NCBI RefSeq assembly: GCF_902150045.1
Contig: NZ_CABFVU010000004.1
Coordinates: 124,001-188,000, forward strand
Direction: 5' to 3'
Length of the DNA stretch: 64,000 nucleotides
DNA from: Chitinophaga polysaccharea
Lineage (GTDB): Bacteria; Bacteroidota; Bacteroidia; Chitinophagales; Chitinophagaceae
The position numbers and the translations under genes are program-made. The notes beneath the pieces were generated by a model. That model saw only the letters and a list, made by a program, of their open reading frames with translations. It had not been told where the DNA came from and did not search any database. Positions 42,173 through 51,612 of the stretch are shown in pieces. How positions within the stretch are numbered: the first letter of the stretch is position 1; each line of letters opens with the position of its first letter.

Positions 42173-42286
42173 TAACGAATTACAGATTTAAAAGCAGATT
42201 ACAGCGAATATCGGTTATAATATAAGGAAAGAACCATATTTTCGTTTATACGTTATCATCATCTGCTTTAGATCCGTAATTCGTTA
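42173..42286. repeat. Long imperfect palindrome after sdaA
   Basis: TAACGAATTAC (42173-42183) pairs with GTAATTCGTTA (42276-42286), and GATTTAAAAGCAGAT (42185-42199) with ATCTGCTTTAGATC (42261-42274). The loop of about 60 nt is AT-rich. The arms end at 7 nt before the next ATG. Similar in form to the palindrome at 35162. Confidence 0.65.
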
Positions 42287-42292
42287 TTTTTT

Positions 42293-45100
42293 ATGCGTCT
42301 TCTTCTTGCCATTACGCTGTTTTCCTTTTCCCTTTCTTTATCGGCGCAACAATTCGGAGGTAACCCGCCTTCGCTGAAATGGCAGCAGATCAACACCGAT
42401 ACGGTGCGGGTGATCTTTCCCCATGGCATGACTGCCCAGGGAGAACGAGTGGCCGGCCTGGTCCACTATCTTAACCGTTATACCCGTTCCTCCATCGGCG
42501 GGCTGCAAAAAAAAGTAAGCATCGTACTACAGAATCAAACCCTGCAATCCAACGGATATGTACAACTAGGCCCCTTCCGTTCTGAATTTTATCTTGCACC
42601 ACCGCCTAACTCGCTGGACCTCGGCTCCCTGAACTGGGTAGATCAGCTGGCAGTACACGAATACCGGCACGTGTTACAGAATATGAACTTCCGGCAGGGA
42701 GTATCCAAAGTTTTTTCTATTCTCGGCGGACAACTGGGACAGGCGGCCATAACCAATATTGCAGTGCCAAACTGGTTCTGGGAAGGAGATGCCGTGGTGA
42801 TGGAAACAGCGTTGACGCCACAGGGCAGGGGAAGGCTGCCCGGTTTTTTCGATGGCTTCCGCGGCCTTTCACAGGCAGGTAAACGTTACGCCTATATGAA
42901 AATCCGCAACGGTTCCTATGTGGATTATGTGCCGGATCACTACCCGCTGGGTTACCTGATGACTACCTACGGCCGGGAGCATTACGGCCAAACTTTCTGG
43001 AAAGATGTGACCAGTGATGCGGTCCGTTTCCGCGGGGTATTTTACCCGTTATCGCATAGCCTGAAGAAAAGAACAGGGATGAACATAACCGGCTTTTATA
43101 ATGCCATGCTGAAAGAATACCAGCCGCTGTGGAACAGCTACGCCGCAAGGCCGGACACTACGCCGGCGCAGCCTCTGCTGCCGGTAGCAAAACCGGTGAC
43201 CAACTATAACTATATATACAGTGCCGGAAAAAACGAATGGGTAGTATTAAAAAATGCCTGGAACAAAGTACCTGGTATTTACCGCCTGGATGCTACAGGC
43301 AAAGAAAGTCTGTTGGTACGCCCGGGTATTTTATATGACGATTTCTTCAGTTACCGGAACGGACGTATCGCCTGGGCCGCTGCCCGCTTTGATGCCCGCT
43401 GGGGCTGGAAGGACTTTTCAGTGATCAGGGTATGGGATAACGTCACCGGGCATACGAAAACAGTTTCCCCGAAGGGGAAATTCTTCTCCCCGGACATAAG
43501 CGAAAACGGGGAGCGCGTAATAGCCGTGTCTATCACCACCGCTATGAAATACAGCCTGCAGCTGATCAACACACGTACTGCCGCAGTGGAGAAGCAACTG
43601 CCCAACCCGGAAAACTGGTACTATACCTATCCCCGTTTTGCTGAAAGAGAACAGGCAGTGATCAGCGCAGTAAGGAATAGTAAGGGAGAGATGGCGCTGG
43701 TGCGGCAGTCGCTGGCTACAGGAGAAAGCACTGTGCTTACGCCTTTCAGTTATACCGTAATAGGCATACCGGCGGTGAGCGGCGATACGGTTTATTTTAC
43801 CAGCGGACTGAAAGATGTGAATAACGTATATGCCATCACGTTATCAGACAGGAAAACATACGAAGTGACCGACAGGGGTAACAGTGCGCTGCATATGGCA
43901 GTAGACCAGTCCGGCGACAGCCTCGTTTTCAGTGAATTCACCGTGAAGGGATACAAGCTGTATCACGCAGCGCTGAACAAGGCGGCATGGGAACCGGTAG
44001 ATGTAAGCGGGAACAGGCGCAGTGCCTGGCTGCAGCCTCATTTTAAGGAAGGCGGTAACATCCTGGAGCTGGCGCATGATTCCCTGCCAGTGAAAAAATA
44101 CCCCCAGTTCACCCGCCCGTTTAACTTCCACAGCTGGGTGCCCTCCTTTAATGATCCGGATTACAGCATATCACTGATAGGGGAGAATATACTGAGCACT
44201 ACCTCTACCAGTATCGGCTATACGTATAACAGGAATGAAGGAAGCTCAGATATTGCCGCTGCCTTTACTTTCGCGGGATGGTTCCCCGTGCTGTCTGTTG
44301 GGGCGGATTATACCATTAACCGTAACGGCCTTGATCAGAACCGGCAGCGTGTATACTGGAATGAGGCTACCGCGCATGTGGGCTTCAGCGTTCCGTTGAA
44401 TTTCTCATCAGGCCTTTACAGCCGTAGTGTATCTTTCGGCAGTAATTACAATATCCGCCATCGTTATCTCGATGCCAGGTATAAAGGGAACGACCTGCAA
44501 TTCCTGACTAACACCATCATCTTCAATAACCAGCGGATCAAAGCAGTACAGAACATTTACACACACTTCGGGCAGTACCTGGCAGTGCAGTATAACAGTT
44601 CCGTAACGGGCCTGTATGCAGAGCAGCTGTACGCCAGGCTGGATCAGTATTTACCGGGATTATGGCAAAATCACAGCCTGGTGTTGCAGGGTGCTTACCA
44701 GCAGCGGGACAATGCCTTCAATTATACCTTCACTGATAATTTCGTATATGCGAGAGGGTATAATACGCCTTTGTACACCAGTATCTATAAACTCGGGGCA
44801 AACTATCATTTGCCGTTGGCGTATCCCGATTGGGGATTTGCACAGATCCTGTATTTTAACCGCATCAGGGCTAACCTGTTTTACGATTACAGCATGGCCA
44901 GGTTTTCCCGTAACAACGTGAATACCAATACCCGCTTTACTTCGGCAGGAACGGAATTGTTTTTTGATACCCGCATAGGGAATGCATTGCCTTTTACATT
45001 CGGCGTGCGTTTCAGTCACCTGTTCGACGAGGATCCGGCAGACAATGCGCAGAACCGGGTGGATTTTATTGTACCGATCCAGCAGTTGTTTAATTATTAG
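42293..45100 (+). CDS. Predicted outer-membrane zinc metalloprotease: gluzincin, beta-propeller and beta-barrel in one chain
   Basis: A 935-residue protein with a signal peptide (ending SLSAQQ). Residues about 30-290 hold a gluzincin site: HEYRH with H122, E123, H126, and a third ligand E164 in WFWEGDAV, 37 residues on. Residues about 300-600 read as repeated blades of a propeller (RYRLDATGKE..., KGKFFSPDISENGERVIAVS, TVYFTSGLKDVNNVYAITL). From about 640 to 935 the sequence has alternating amphipathic strands (SIGYTYNRNE, AAFTFAGWFPVLSVGADYTI) ending RVDFIVPIQQLFNY, as in an outer-membrane barrel. I know the parts but not a named family with this order. Likely a surface or periplasm-facing anchored protease. 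Confidence 0.75.
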   Translation: MRLLLAITLFSFSLSLSAQQFGGNPPSLKWQQINTDTVRVIFPHGMTAQGERVAGLVHYLNRYTRSSIGGLQKKVSIVLQNQTLQSNGYVQLGPFRSEFYLAPPPNSLDLGSLNWVDQLAVHEYRHVLQNMNFRQGVSKVFSILGGQLGQAAITNIAVPNWFWEGDAVVMETALTPQGRGRLPGFFDGFRGLSQAGKRYAYMKIRNGSYVDYVPDHYPLGYLMTTYGREHYGQTFWKDVTSDAVRFRGVFYPLSHSLKKRTGMNITGFYNAMLKEYQPLWNSYAARPDTTPAQPLLPVAKPVTNYNYIYSAGKNEWVVLKNAWNKVPGIYRLDATGKESLLVRPGILYDDFFSYRNGRIAWAAARFDARWGWKDFSVIRVWDNVTGHTKTVSPKGKFFSPDISENGERVIAVSITTAMKYSLQLINTRTAAVEKQLPNPENWYYTYPRFAEREQAVISAVRNSKGEMALVRQSLATGESTVLTPFSYTVIGIPAVSGDTVYFTSGLKDVNNVYAITLSDRKTYEVTDRGNSALHMAVDQSGDSLVFSEFTVKGYKLYHAALNKAAWEPVDVSGNRRSAWLQPHFKEGGNILELAHDSLPVKKYPQFTRPFNFHSWVPSFNDPDYSISLIGENILSTTSTSIGYTYNRNEGSSDIAAAFTFAGWFPVLSVGADYTINRNGLDQNRQRVYWNEATAHVGFSVPLNFSSGLYSRSVSFGSNYNIRHRYLDARYKGNDLQFLTNTIIFNNQRIKAVQNIYTHFGQYLAVQYNSSVTGLYAEQLYARLDQYLPGLWQNHSLVLQGAYQQRDNAFNYTFTDNFVYARGYNTPLYTSIYKLGANYHLPLAYPDWGFAQILYFNRIRANLFYDYSMARFSRNNVNTNTRFTSAGTELFFDTRIGNALPFTFGVRFSHLFDEDPADNAQNRVDFIVPIQQLFNY

Positions 45101-45109
45101 GAAGACAGA

Positions 45110-45577
45110 TCACTTCACGTTTATCTGGATGGATGGGGCTTTGTATAACTTGTCTTCTGTGTATTTGATGATGATTTCATCGAAATAAAGCACATCTCCC
45201 GTTTGCAGGGTTTCTTTCAGGCTTTTGCTCCATGCGGCAGGCAGGGCGGCCGTCTTGAAATTATCGCCGGTAAAATCTTTGTATATAGCGGGTTGCCCGG
45301 TAGTATCATTAAGATAAGGCTCATGTTTTTCATAGGTAAAAGCGAAAGACTGCACCGGGTATTTGATATTCTTTTCATCGCGCACTATCAGCGCAGAGTC
45401 CAGCAATTTAATCACTTCACTTTTTGGGAGGGTATCGCTCAGGTAAATGCCCCAGCTGCTGCGCAGTTTCATGGGTCTTTTACTTGCTGCGGCGGTAGTT
45501 GGTTTCTTTGCGGATTGCGCAAATACCGGTGTAACAGCAGTGGCTAATAAGAAACTAAGTAACAGATGTTTTTGCAT
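45110..45577 (-). CDS. Secreted protein of unknown function, possibly GldM-related
   Basis: A 155-residue protein with a signal peptide cleaved near VFAQS. The body (SWGIYLSDTLPKSEVIKLLD, SFAFTYEKHEPYLND, LQTGDVLYFDEIIIKY) is beta-rich; the ending FDEIIIKYTEDKLYKAPSIQI resembles C-terminal domains of GldM-type gliding/T9SS proteins, but the match is weak. It is convergent with the zincin-barrel gene (9 nt apart). Confidence 0.6.
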   Translation of the reverse strand: MQKHLLLSFLLATAVTPVFAQSAKKPTTAAASKRPMKLRSSWGIYLSDTLPKSEVIKLLDSALIVRDEKNIKYPVQSFAFTYEKHEPYLNDTTGQPAIYKDFTGDNFKTAALPAAWSKSLKETLQTGDVLYFDEIIIKYTEDKLYKAPSIQINVK

Positions 45578-45593
45578 GATAGTGCCGGGATAT

Positions 45594-45628
45594 AAAAAAA
45601 TCGCCCGGTATAGTAACGACCGGGCGAT
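45594..45628 (-). terminator. Terminator after valS
   Basis: ATCGCCCGGT (45600 onward, plus strand) pairs with ACCGGGCGAT (45619-45628). On the minus strand it is followed by TTTTTTTATA. It begins 9 nt past the valS stop. Confidence 0.88.
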
Positions 45629-45636
45629 CTTAAAAA

Positions 45637-48282
45637 TTATAAGGTCTTTAAACTTTCCTCTATAACAGCAATCTTTGCTTCGGCATCTGCTTTTTTCTGA
45701 CGCTCTGCGTCCACGGCTTCTGCTTTAGCGTTCTGTACGAAGCGCTCATTGCTGAGTTTCTTTTCTACGGAGGCCAGGAATCCTCTGAGGTATTCCAGGT
45801 CTTTGGTGAGTGCTGCTTTCTGGGCGGTAGTGTCCAGCGCGGTTTCTGTTCCCAGGTAGAATTTATCTTTCTGGATCACGAGGGTAATGCAACCTGGCAC
45901 GGGTTCCTGAACATAATGAATGGCTTTTGCATTCACCTGTTTGGCGAGCATGCTTTCAATTTGTTTGAACGCGTTATCGTGTTTGGTTTCAATGTGCAGT
46001 ACGATCGGATCTTTTGGTTTTATCTGGTGTTTATTACGAGCATCGCGGATGCTGCTGATCACTTCCTTAGCCAGCGTACCTTCCAGCAGGGTGGCATGTA
46101 CCGGCGCCTGCGGTGTGGTGAACCGCTTCATCATCAGGGAATCATCTTCCGCGCGGGTGGTGAGCTGCTGGTATATTTCTTCTGTAATGAAAGGCATATA
46201 TGGGTGCAGCAGCTGCATCAGCTGTTCGAAGAAGTAAATGGTTTTACGATAGATGGACGCAGGGATCGGTTGTTCAAAACCCGGTTTAACCCACTCCAGG
46301 TACCAGCTGCAGAAGTCGTCCCATACCAGGCTGTAAATGGCTTTTAGGCCCTCGCTGAGACGGAAATCCTTATGCAGTGCCGCCACTTCCGATTGAACTT
46401 CATTCAACCTGCTTTCAAACCACTTTACAGCGAAGTTATCTGCAGCAGTGTTGTTATCTTCTTCCTGGCGTTGTTCCCACATCTTCACCAGTTTCAGGGC
46501 ATTCCATATTTTATTACAGAAGTTGCGGCCCTGTTCACAGCTGGAATCGTCGTACAGGAGGTCGTTACCGGCAGGAGAGGAGATCATGATACCGAAACGA
46601 ACGGCATCTGCGCCATAGGCATGGATAAGCTCCAGCAGGTCTGGTGAATTACCGAGCTGTTTACTCATTTTACGGCCTTGTTTGTCGCGCACCATCCCGG
46701 TGAAATATACGTCGGCAAAAGGTTTTATCTCCTTGTATTCCAGTCCGGCCATGATCATACGGGCTACCCAGAAGAAGATGATATCCTGCCCGGTTACCAG
46801 TACGGAGGTAGGGTAGTAGTAATTGATATCTTCGTTATCCGGTTGGGATATGCCATTGAACACTTCCATTGGCCAGAGCCAGGAGCTGAACCAGGTGTCC
46901 AGGCAATCCTCGTCCTGTTTGAGCTCGGCGGCAGACACGGTGATGCTGCGGGCAGCAAACTGCTGTACTGCTTCGGCTGCGGTGGCGGCAACCTCAAAGG
47001 AGCCATCAGGCGCATACCAGGCAGGTATTTGCTGGCCCCACCAAAGCTGGCGGGAAATACACCAGTCTTTCACATTTTCCATCCAGTATTTGTAGGTCGC
47101 CAGGAAGCGGTCGCCGGGATGGATCTTCACATCACCGTTTACCACTGCATCCAGGGCGGGTTTGGCCATTTCCGCCATTTTTACAAACCACTGGGTGGAG
47201 ATGCGGGGCTCCACTACCGTGTCGGGGTTACGCTGGCTGTAACCGAGGCGGGTGGTATATTCCTGCTCTTTTACGAGCAGCCCTTGTTCTGCCAGGGCGG
47301 CTACTACTTTTTTACGGGCAATGAAGCGGTCTTCCCCTACAAATACTATAGCAGCAGGACTAAGCGTACCGTCGTCGTTGAGGGTATCCACTATTTCCAG
47401 GTTATGTTTCAGACCCAGGTTATAGTCGTTGATATCATGCGCAGGTGTTACTTTCAGCGCACCGGTACCGAATTCTTTGTCTACGTAGGTATCAAATATA
47501 ATGGGCACGCTGCGGTTCACCAGCGGCACTACAGCAAAGTGTCCTTTCAGGTGGGCGTATCTTTCATCTTCCGGGTTTACGCAGATGGCGGTATCGCCCA
47601 TGATGGTTTCGGGGCGCTGGGTGGCGATGGTGATATATTCGCCGGTAGCAATGCCTTTAGCATCCGTAATGGCGTATTTTACGTGATAGAGCTTACCCTG
47701 CAGGTCTTTGTATTCTACTTCTTCGTCGCTCAAAGCTGTTTTGGCTTTGGGATCCCAGTTGATCATGCGCGCGCCGCGGTAGATCACGCCTTTTTTATAA
47801 AGATCGATAAAAACGGTGATCACAGCTTTGTAGTAGTGATCGTCCATGGTAAAGGTAACGCGGTCCCAGTCACAGCTGCAGCCGAGTTTTTTTATCTGGT
47901 GGTAGATGATATCTCCATATTTATCTTTCCATTCGAAGGCATATTTGAGAAATTCTTCGCGGGTGAGTTGTGATTTTTCGATGCCTTTTTCCTGTTTGAG
48001 CATATTTACCACCTTGGCTTCCGTGGCAATGGAGGCGTGGTCGGAACCTGGAACCCAGCAGGCGTTGAAGCCGCTCATACGAGCCCGGCGCACCAGGATA
48101 TCCTGGACGGTTTCATTGAGGGTATGGCCAAGATGCAGTACCCCGGTCACATTTGGCGGGGGGATGACGACAGTAAAGGGTTGGCGGCCATCCGGTTTAG
48201 AGCGGAAGTAGCCTTTGTCCATCCATTGTTGATACCATTTTTCTTCAACCGTTGCAGGCAGGTAATTTTTCGAGAGTTCCAT
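45637..48282 (-). CDS. valS: Valine--tRNA ligase
   Basis: An 881-residue class I synthetase charging tRNA-Val and editing Thr-tRNA. The HIGH motif is HLGHT in GVLHLGHTLNETVQD, KMSKS is KMSKQLGNS near residue 545, the CP1 editing domain lies between, and a C-terminal coiled coil (KDLEYLRGFLASVEKKLSNE) follows. Start at 48282 (MELSKNYLPATVEEKWY) fits the family; an ATG at 48291 is also possible. A TATTTTTG -7 box lies at 48304-48311. Confidence 0.96.
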   Translation of the reverse strand: MELSKNYLPATVEEKWYQQWMDKGYFRSKPDGRQPFTVVIPPPNVTGVLHLGHTLNETVQDILVRRARMSGFNACWVPGSDHASIATEAKVVNMLKQEKGIEKSQLTREEFLKYAFEWKDKYGDIIYHQIKKLGCSCDWDRVTFTMDDHYYKAVITVFIDLYKKGVIYRGARMINWDPKAKTALSDEEVEYKDLQGKLYHVKYAITDAKGIATGEYITIATQRPETIMGDTAICVNPEDERYAHLKGHFAVVPLVNRSVPIIFDTYVDKEFGTGALKVTPAHDINDYNLGLKHNLEIVDTLNDDGTLSPAAIVFVGEDRFIARKKVVAALAEQGLLVKEQEYTTRLGYSQRNPDTVVEPRISTQWFVKMAEMAKPALDAVVNGDVKIHPGDRFLATYKYWMENVKDWCISRQLWWGQQIPAWYAPDGSFEVAATAAEAVQQFAARSITVSAAELKQDEDCLDTWFSSWLWPMEVFNGISQPDNEDINYYYPTSVLVTGQDIIFFWVARMIMAGLEYKEIKPFADVYFTGMVRDKQGRKMSKQLGNSPDLLELIHAYGADAVRFGIMISSPAGNDLLYDDSSCEQGRNFCNKIWNALKLVKMWEQRQEEDNNTAADNFAVKWFESRLNEVQSEVAALHKDFRLSEGLKAIYSLVWDDFCSWYLEWVKPGFEQPIPASIYRKTIYFFEQLMQLLHPYMPFITEEIYQQLTTRAEDDSLMMKRFTTPQAPVHATLLEGTLAKEVISSIRDARNKHQIKPKDPIVLHIETKHDNAFKQIESMLAKQVNAKAIHYVQEPVPGCITLVIQKDKFYLGTETALDTTAQKAALTKDLEYLRGFLASVEKKLSNERFVQNAKAEAVDAERQKKADAEAKIAVIEESLKTL

Positions 48283-48303
48283 GCTATTCATAATATAAGG
48301 TGG

Positions 48304-48311
48304 CAAAAATA
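48304..48311 (-). promoter_or_regulatory. -7 box of the valS promoter
   Basis: Minus-strand TATTTTTG, predicted leader about 16 nt to the ATG at 48282. Confidence 0.55.
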
Positions 48312-48333
48312 ACGGAGATTAGGGAGAGATGGA

Positions 48334-48367
48334 AATTTAAAGGGCAGGAATCCTTGCCCTTTAAATT
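48334..48367. terminator. Hairpin between threonine aldolase and valS
   Basis: AATTTAAAGGGCAGGA (48334-48349) pairs with TCCTTGCCCTTTAAATT (48351-48367), one bulged base. It ends 16 nt past the aldolase stop and works on either strand. Confidence 0.8.
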
Positions 48368-48382
48368 GTGTTATCGTTTTGG

Positions 48383-49399
48383 TTATGCCATCTCTGCGAT
48401 GATTTCGCAGGTTTGCGCAATCATTTCCGGTGTAATGTCGAGGTGGGTGACTATCCTGACCTGTGAGGGGGAAATAGGCATAACGAGGATACCTTGTTTT
48501 TTGAGGTGGTCGGCAAAGAGCTGCGGGGACCAGTCGCCGGTTACTTCAAAAATGAGGATATTGGTTTCCACCGGGAGCATGTGGCCGATGAAGGATTTTT
48601 CCAGCAGGGCCTGGGCAATTTGTTTGGCGTGGAGATGGTCTTCGGCGAGCCTGGCTATATTGTTTTCCATGGCATAGATACCGGTGGCCGCCATGAACCC
48701 GGCCTGGCGGAGGCCGCCCCCCAACTTTTTGCGGATACGTCTTGCGGCTTTGATAAAGGTTTCGCTGCCCAGCAGAACGGAGCCCATGGGGCAGCCCATT
48801 CCTTTGTTGAGGCAAACGGAAATGCTGTCGAACAGTTGCCCGTATGCCTTAGGGTCCTGGCCGGTGGCTACCAGTGCGTTAAAGAGACGGGCGCCGTCGA
48901 GGTGCAGTGCCAGCCCGTGTTTTTTGCAAACGTCGCCGATCTTTACCATTTCGTCCCAGTCGTAGCAGCATCCGCCGCCGCGGTTGGAGGTATTTTCAAG
49001 ACAAACAAGGCTGGTGCGGGCTTTATGTACATCATCCGGGTTGATGGCTGCTTCTACCTGGGTGGCGCGGATCATGCCCCGGTCGCCGATGAGGGCATGT
49101 ACCTGGGCGCCGGAGTTGAAGGCGATGCCGCCTCCTTCATAAATATATACGTGGGCGAGGTTACTGCAAACCACTTCATCCCCTGGCAACGTATGTACTT
49201 TAATGGCGATCTGGTTACTCATTGTGCCGGAAGGACAGTACAAGGCTGCCGGTTTGCCAAAGTATTCTGCCATCATGGCTTCCAGTTTGTTGATGCTGGG
49301 GTCTTCACCGAAAACGTCATCACCGGTTTCTGCCTGCAGCATCGCCTGTAACATGCCAGGGCCGGGACGTGTAAAAGTGTCGCTTCTAAAGTCAATCAT
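48383..49399 (-). CDS. ltaE: Low-specificity L-threonine aldolase
   Basis: A 338-residue PLP enzyme splitting threonine or allo-threonine to glycine and acetaldehyde. The family signature IDFRSDTFTRPGPGM starts the protein; GDDVFGEDPSINKLE, HLDGARLFNA and the PLP lysine in LNKGMGCPMGS follow. Start at 49399 is chosen because the family begins MIDFRSDT; 49429 adds ten unrelated residues. Between this gene and rpoD lies a 327-bp divergent region. Confidence 0.93.
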   Translation of the reverse strand: MIDFRSDTFTRPGPGMLQAMLQAETGDDVFGEDPSINKLEAMMAEYFGKPAALYCPSGTMSNQIAIKVHTLPGDEVVCSNLAHVYIYEGGGIAFNSGAQVHALIGDRGMIRATQVEAAINPDDVHKARTSLVCLENTSNRGGGCCYDWDEMVKIGDVCKKHGLALHLDGARLFNALVATGQDPKAYGQLFDSISVCLNKGMGCPMGSVLLGSETFIKAARRIRKKLGGGLRQAGFMAATGIYAMENNIARLAEDHLHAKQIAQALLEKSFIGHMLPVETNILIFEVTGDWSPQLFADHLKKQGILVMPISPSQVRIVTHLDITPEMIAQTCEIIAEMA

Positions 49400-49574
49400 T
49401 TTATTGAAAAATTTGCAACGGCTTAACAATTAGATTAGTTAAGATGTTAATTTAAATATGATTCTTTATCAATTGTTAAAATTTGTATAAACCAGCATCG
49501 CAGAGGAACTAAAGCACTATAAAATTCCGTTTTAAAACTGTACTTTGTTATATGGCTGGCAAATATAAGAAGGA

Positions 49575-49606
49575 TTTGGTAGAGTGATTGGTTAGCACGA
49601 TCTTTG
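49575..49606 (+). promoter_or_regulatory. Promoter of rpoD
   Basis: TTTG (49575-49578), a 20-nt spacer and GATCTTTG (49599-49606) match the -33/-7 pattern with one mismatch, leaving a leader of about 115 nt. The rest of the gap 49400-49574 is AT-rich with nothing recognised. Confidence 0.65.
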
Positions 49607-49726
49607 CAGACTTATTTCAAAACAAACAATAAAGCGCGGGAGACTTTGTAAGTTAATAATTTTAAAAGTTCCGAACAAAAATTTTCTTTCGCTGTTATTT
49701 ATTTATAAACCAATACAATTTTTCAT

Positions 49727-50584
49727 ATGAGGCAACTTAAAATTGCCACCCAGATCACCAATCGTGATTCGCAGGCGGTAGAAAAATACCTGCAGGAAAT
49801 CTCGAAGATCCCTTTGTTAACACCTGAGGAAGAGACCGTTTTGGCGCAGCGCATTAAAATGGGCGATCAAAAGGCTCTTGAAAGATTGACTACAGGAAAC
49901 TTACGTTTCGTTGTTTCTGTTGCGAAGCAGTATCAGCACCAGGGCCTTAGCCTGAGTGACCTGATTAACGAAGGTAATCTCGGCTTGATCAAGGCGGCGC
50001 AGCGTTTCGATGAAACCAAAGGTTTCAAATTTATCTCTTATGCAGTATGGTGGATTCGCCAATCCATTCTGCAGGCGTTGGCTGAACAGGGTCGTCTTGT
50101 TCGTCTTCCGCAAAATAAAATTGGCACTTATAACAAAGCTAACAAAGCTTATATGGCATTTGAACAGGAAAACGAGCGTGAACCTTCTACCGAGGAACTC
50201 GCAGAAATCCTGGAGATGTCTGAATCAGAAATTAACAATATTTTCCAGAGCAACACCCGTCACATGTCGCTGGATGCACCCGTGCACGAAGCAGAAGATG
50301 TAGCCATGGGCGATTTGCTGGAAGGTGGAGATATTACTGATGATGACGTGATGAGAGATTCACTCCGCGAGGAAATACGCCGGGTATTAAAATCCCTGAG
50401 CCCACGCGAAGCTGAAATTGTGAATGCCTATTTTGGTCTGGATGGTGAAAATGGCGCAACAATCGAACAAATCGGTCAGAAATACGATCTGACAAAAGAA
50501 AGAATCAGGCAGATTAAAGAACGCGCTATTAAGAGGCTGCAAAAAGCCCGCTATAGCGGCGCCCTGAAATCGTACCTGGGATAA
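49727..50584 (+). CDS. rpoD: RNA polymerase primary sigma factor
   Basis: A 285-residue group-1 sigma factor in the short form used by Bacteroidota. Region 1.2 (AVEKYLQEISKIPLLTPEEE), region 2 (FVVSVAKQYQHQGLSLSDLINEGNLGLIKAAQRFDETKGFKF with WWIRQSILQAL), region 3 and region 4 (LSPREAEIVNAYFGLDGENG, DLTKERIRQIKERAIKRLQ) are all there; region 1.1 is absent. It recognises the TTTG/TAnnTTTG promoters seen through this window. Confidence 0.96.
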   Translation: MRQLKIATQITNRDSQAVEKYLQEISKIPLLTPEEETVLAQRIKMGDQKALERLTTGNLRFVVSVAKQYQHQGLSLSDLINEGNLGLIKAAQRFDETKGFKFISYAVWWIRQSILQALAEQGRLVRLPQNKIGTYNKANKAYMAFEQENEREPSTEELAEILEMSESEINNIFQSNTRHMSLDAPVHEAEDVAMGDLLEGGDITDDDVMRDSLREEIRRVLKSLSPREAEIVNAYFGLDGENGATIEQIGQKYDLTKERIRQIKERAIKRLQKARYSGALKSYLG

Positions 50585-50646
50585 AATACCTTTATTCGCT
50601 GAGTTAACACTAACGAGAGAATAAATCTACTAATCCTCTTTATTCT

Positions 50647-50688
50647 ATAAGAACACCGGCCTTGTAAATACATGGCCGGTGTTCTTAT
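50647..50688 (+). terminator. Terminator after rpoD
   Basis: ATAAGAACACCGGCC (50647-50661) is exactly complementary to GGCCGGTGTTCTTAT (50674-50688). Confidence 0.9.
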
Positions 50689-50703
50689 TTAGTGAACAGC
50701 CCT

Positions 50704-50711
50704 TATTTTTG
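50704..50711 (+). promoter_or_regulatory. -7 box directly before the DUF4249 gene
   Basis: TATTTTTG ends 5 nt before the ATG at 50717, so transcription would start at or next to the start codon (leaderless mRNA). Confidence 0.6.
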
Positions 50712-50716
50712 CACTC

Positions 50717-51592
50717 ATGCGTATACCGCTCTTCTTTATCATGTTCACCATGATCTTTGCCGCCTGCGAGAAAGATATCAGTGTTGCCCTGCCGGTGCAG
50801 GAGCCGCAACTGGTAGTGGAAGGCAGGTTTGAAAGCGGGTCTTACCCGGTGGTAATACTCACGCATAGCCTTAACTATTTTTCACAGATAGATCCGGCTG
50901 CATTATCAAATGTCTTTGTACATAATGCTACTGTTACCGTTTCCGACGGCAACAGGACCATGACGCTGAAAGAACAGTCGATAGATACCGGCGGCATGAA
51001 GTTCTTTGCATACCTGCCGGATCTTTCGCAACCATCCGGTAACTTCACCGGGAAAGTGCCGGGTACCTATACCTTACGCGTTAACGCTGACAATAAGGCA
51101 TATGAATCCGTGACAACTATACCGGCGCGTGGCATGCAGCTGGACTCCCTTTGGTGGACATTAGTGACAGTAGATGATTCTGTAAAGACCCGCTTATGGG
51201 TGAAGATAACGGATGCTCCTGCATTTGGGAACTATGGAAGGTATTTTACAAAGCGGAACAGTGAAGTGTTCCTGCCTGGACAGAGCTCTGTGATAGACGA
51301 TAAGCTGGTGAACGGCACAACATTTGAAATTCCTGTGGACGCCGGGGTAAATAAGAACCTGGACCCGGATGACAGGAAGGATCAGTTCTTTGCACCGGGA
51401 GATACCGTTACCCTGAAGTTTTGTAATATTGACAAAGCAACCTGGGATTTCTGGAGAACACTCGATTTTGCTTTCAACAGTAATGGTAATCCTTTTGCAT
51501 CGCCCACAAAGATATTAGGGAATATACCCGGCGCATTAGGCTACTGGGGCGGCTATACAGTAACCTATAAGACAATTATTATTAGCAGGTAA
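50717..51592 (+). CDS. DUF4249 lipoprotein
   Basis: A 291-residue lipoprotein with lipobox FAAC (C16 or so). The body EPQLVVEGRFESGSYPVVIL, SNVFVHNATVTVSDG and the C-terminal YWGGYTVTYKTIIISR match DUF4249, surface lipoproteins often found next to TonB-dependent receptors. No receptor is nearby. trxB follows after 20 nt in the same direction, so the two may share a leaderless transcript. Confidence 0.82.
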   Translation: MRIPLFFIMFTMIFAACEKDISVALPVQEPQLVVEGRFESGSYPVVILTHSLNYFSQIDPAALSNVFVHNATVTVSDGNRTMTLKEQSIDTGGMKFFAYLPDLSQPSGNFTGKVPGTYTLRVNADNKAYESVTTIPARGMQLDSLWWTLVTVDDSVKTRLWVKITDAPAFGNYGRYFTKRNSEVFLPGQSSVIDDKLVNGTTFEIPVDAGVNKNLDPDDRKDQFFAPGDTVTLKFCNIDKATWDFWRTLDFAFNSNGNPFASPTKILGNIPGALGYWGGYTVTYKTIIISR

Positions 51593-51612
51593 TTATACAT
51601 ACAGCAAACAAA

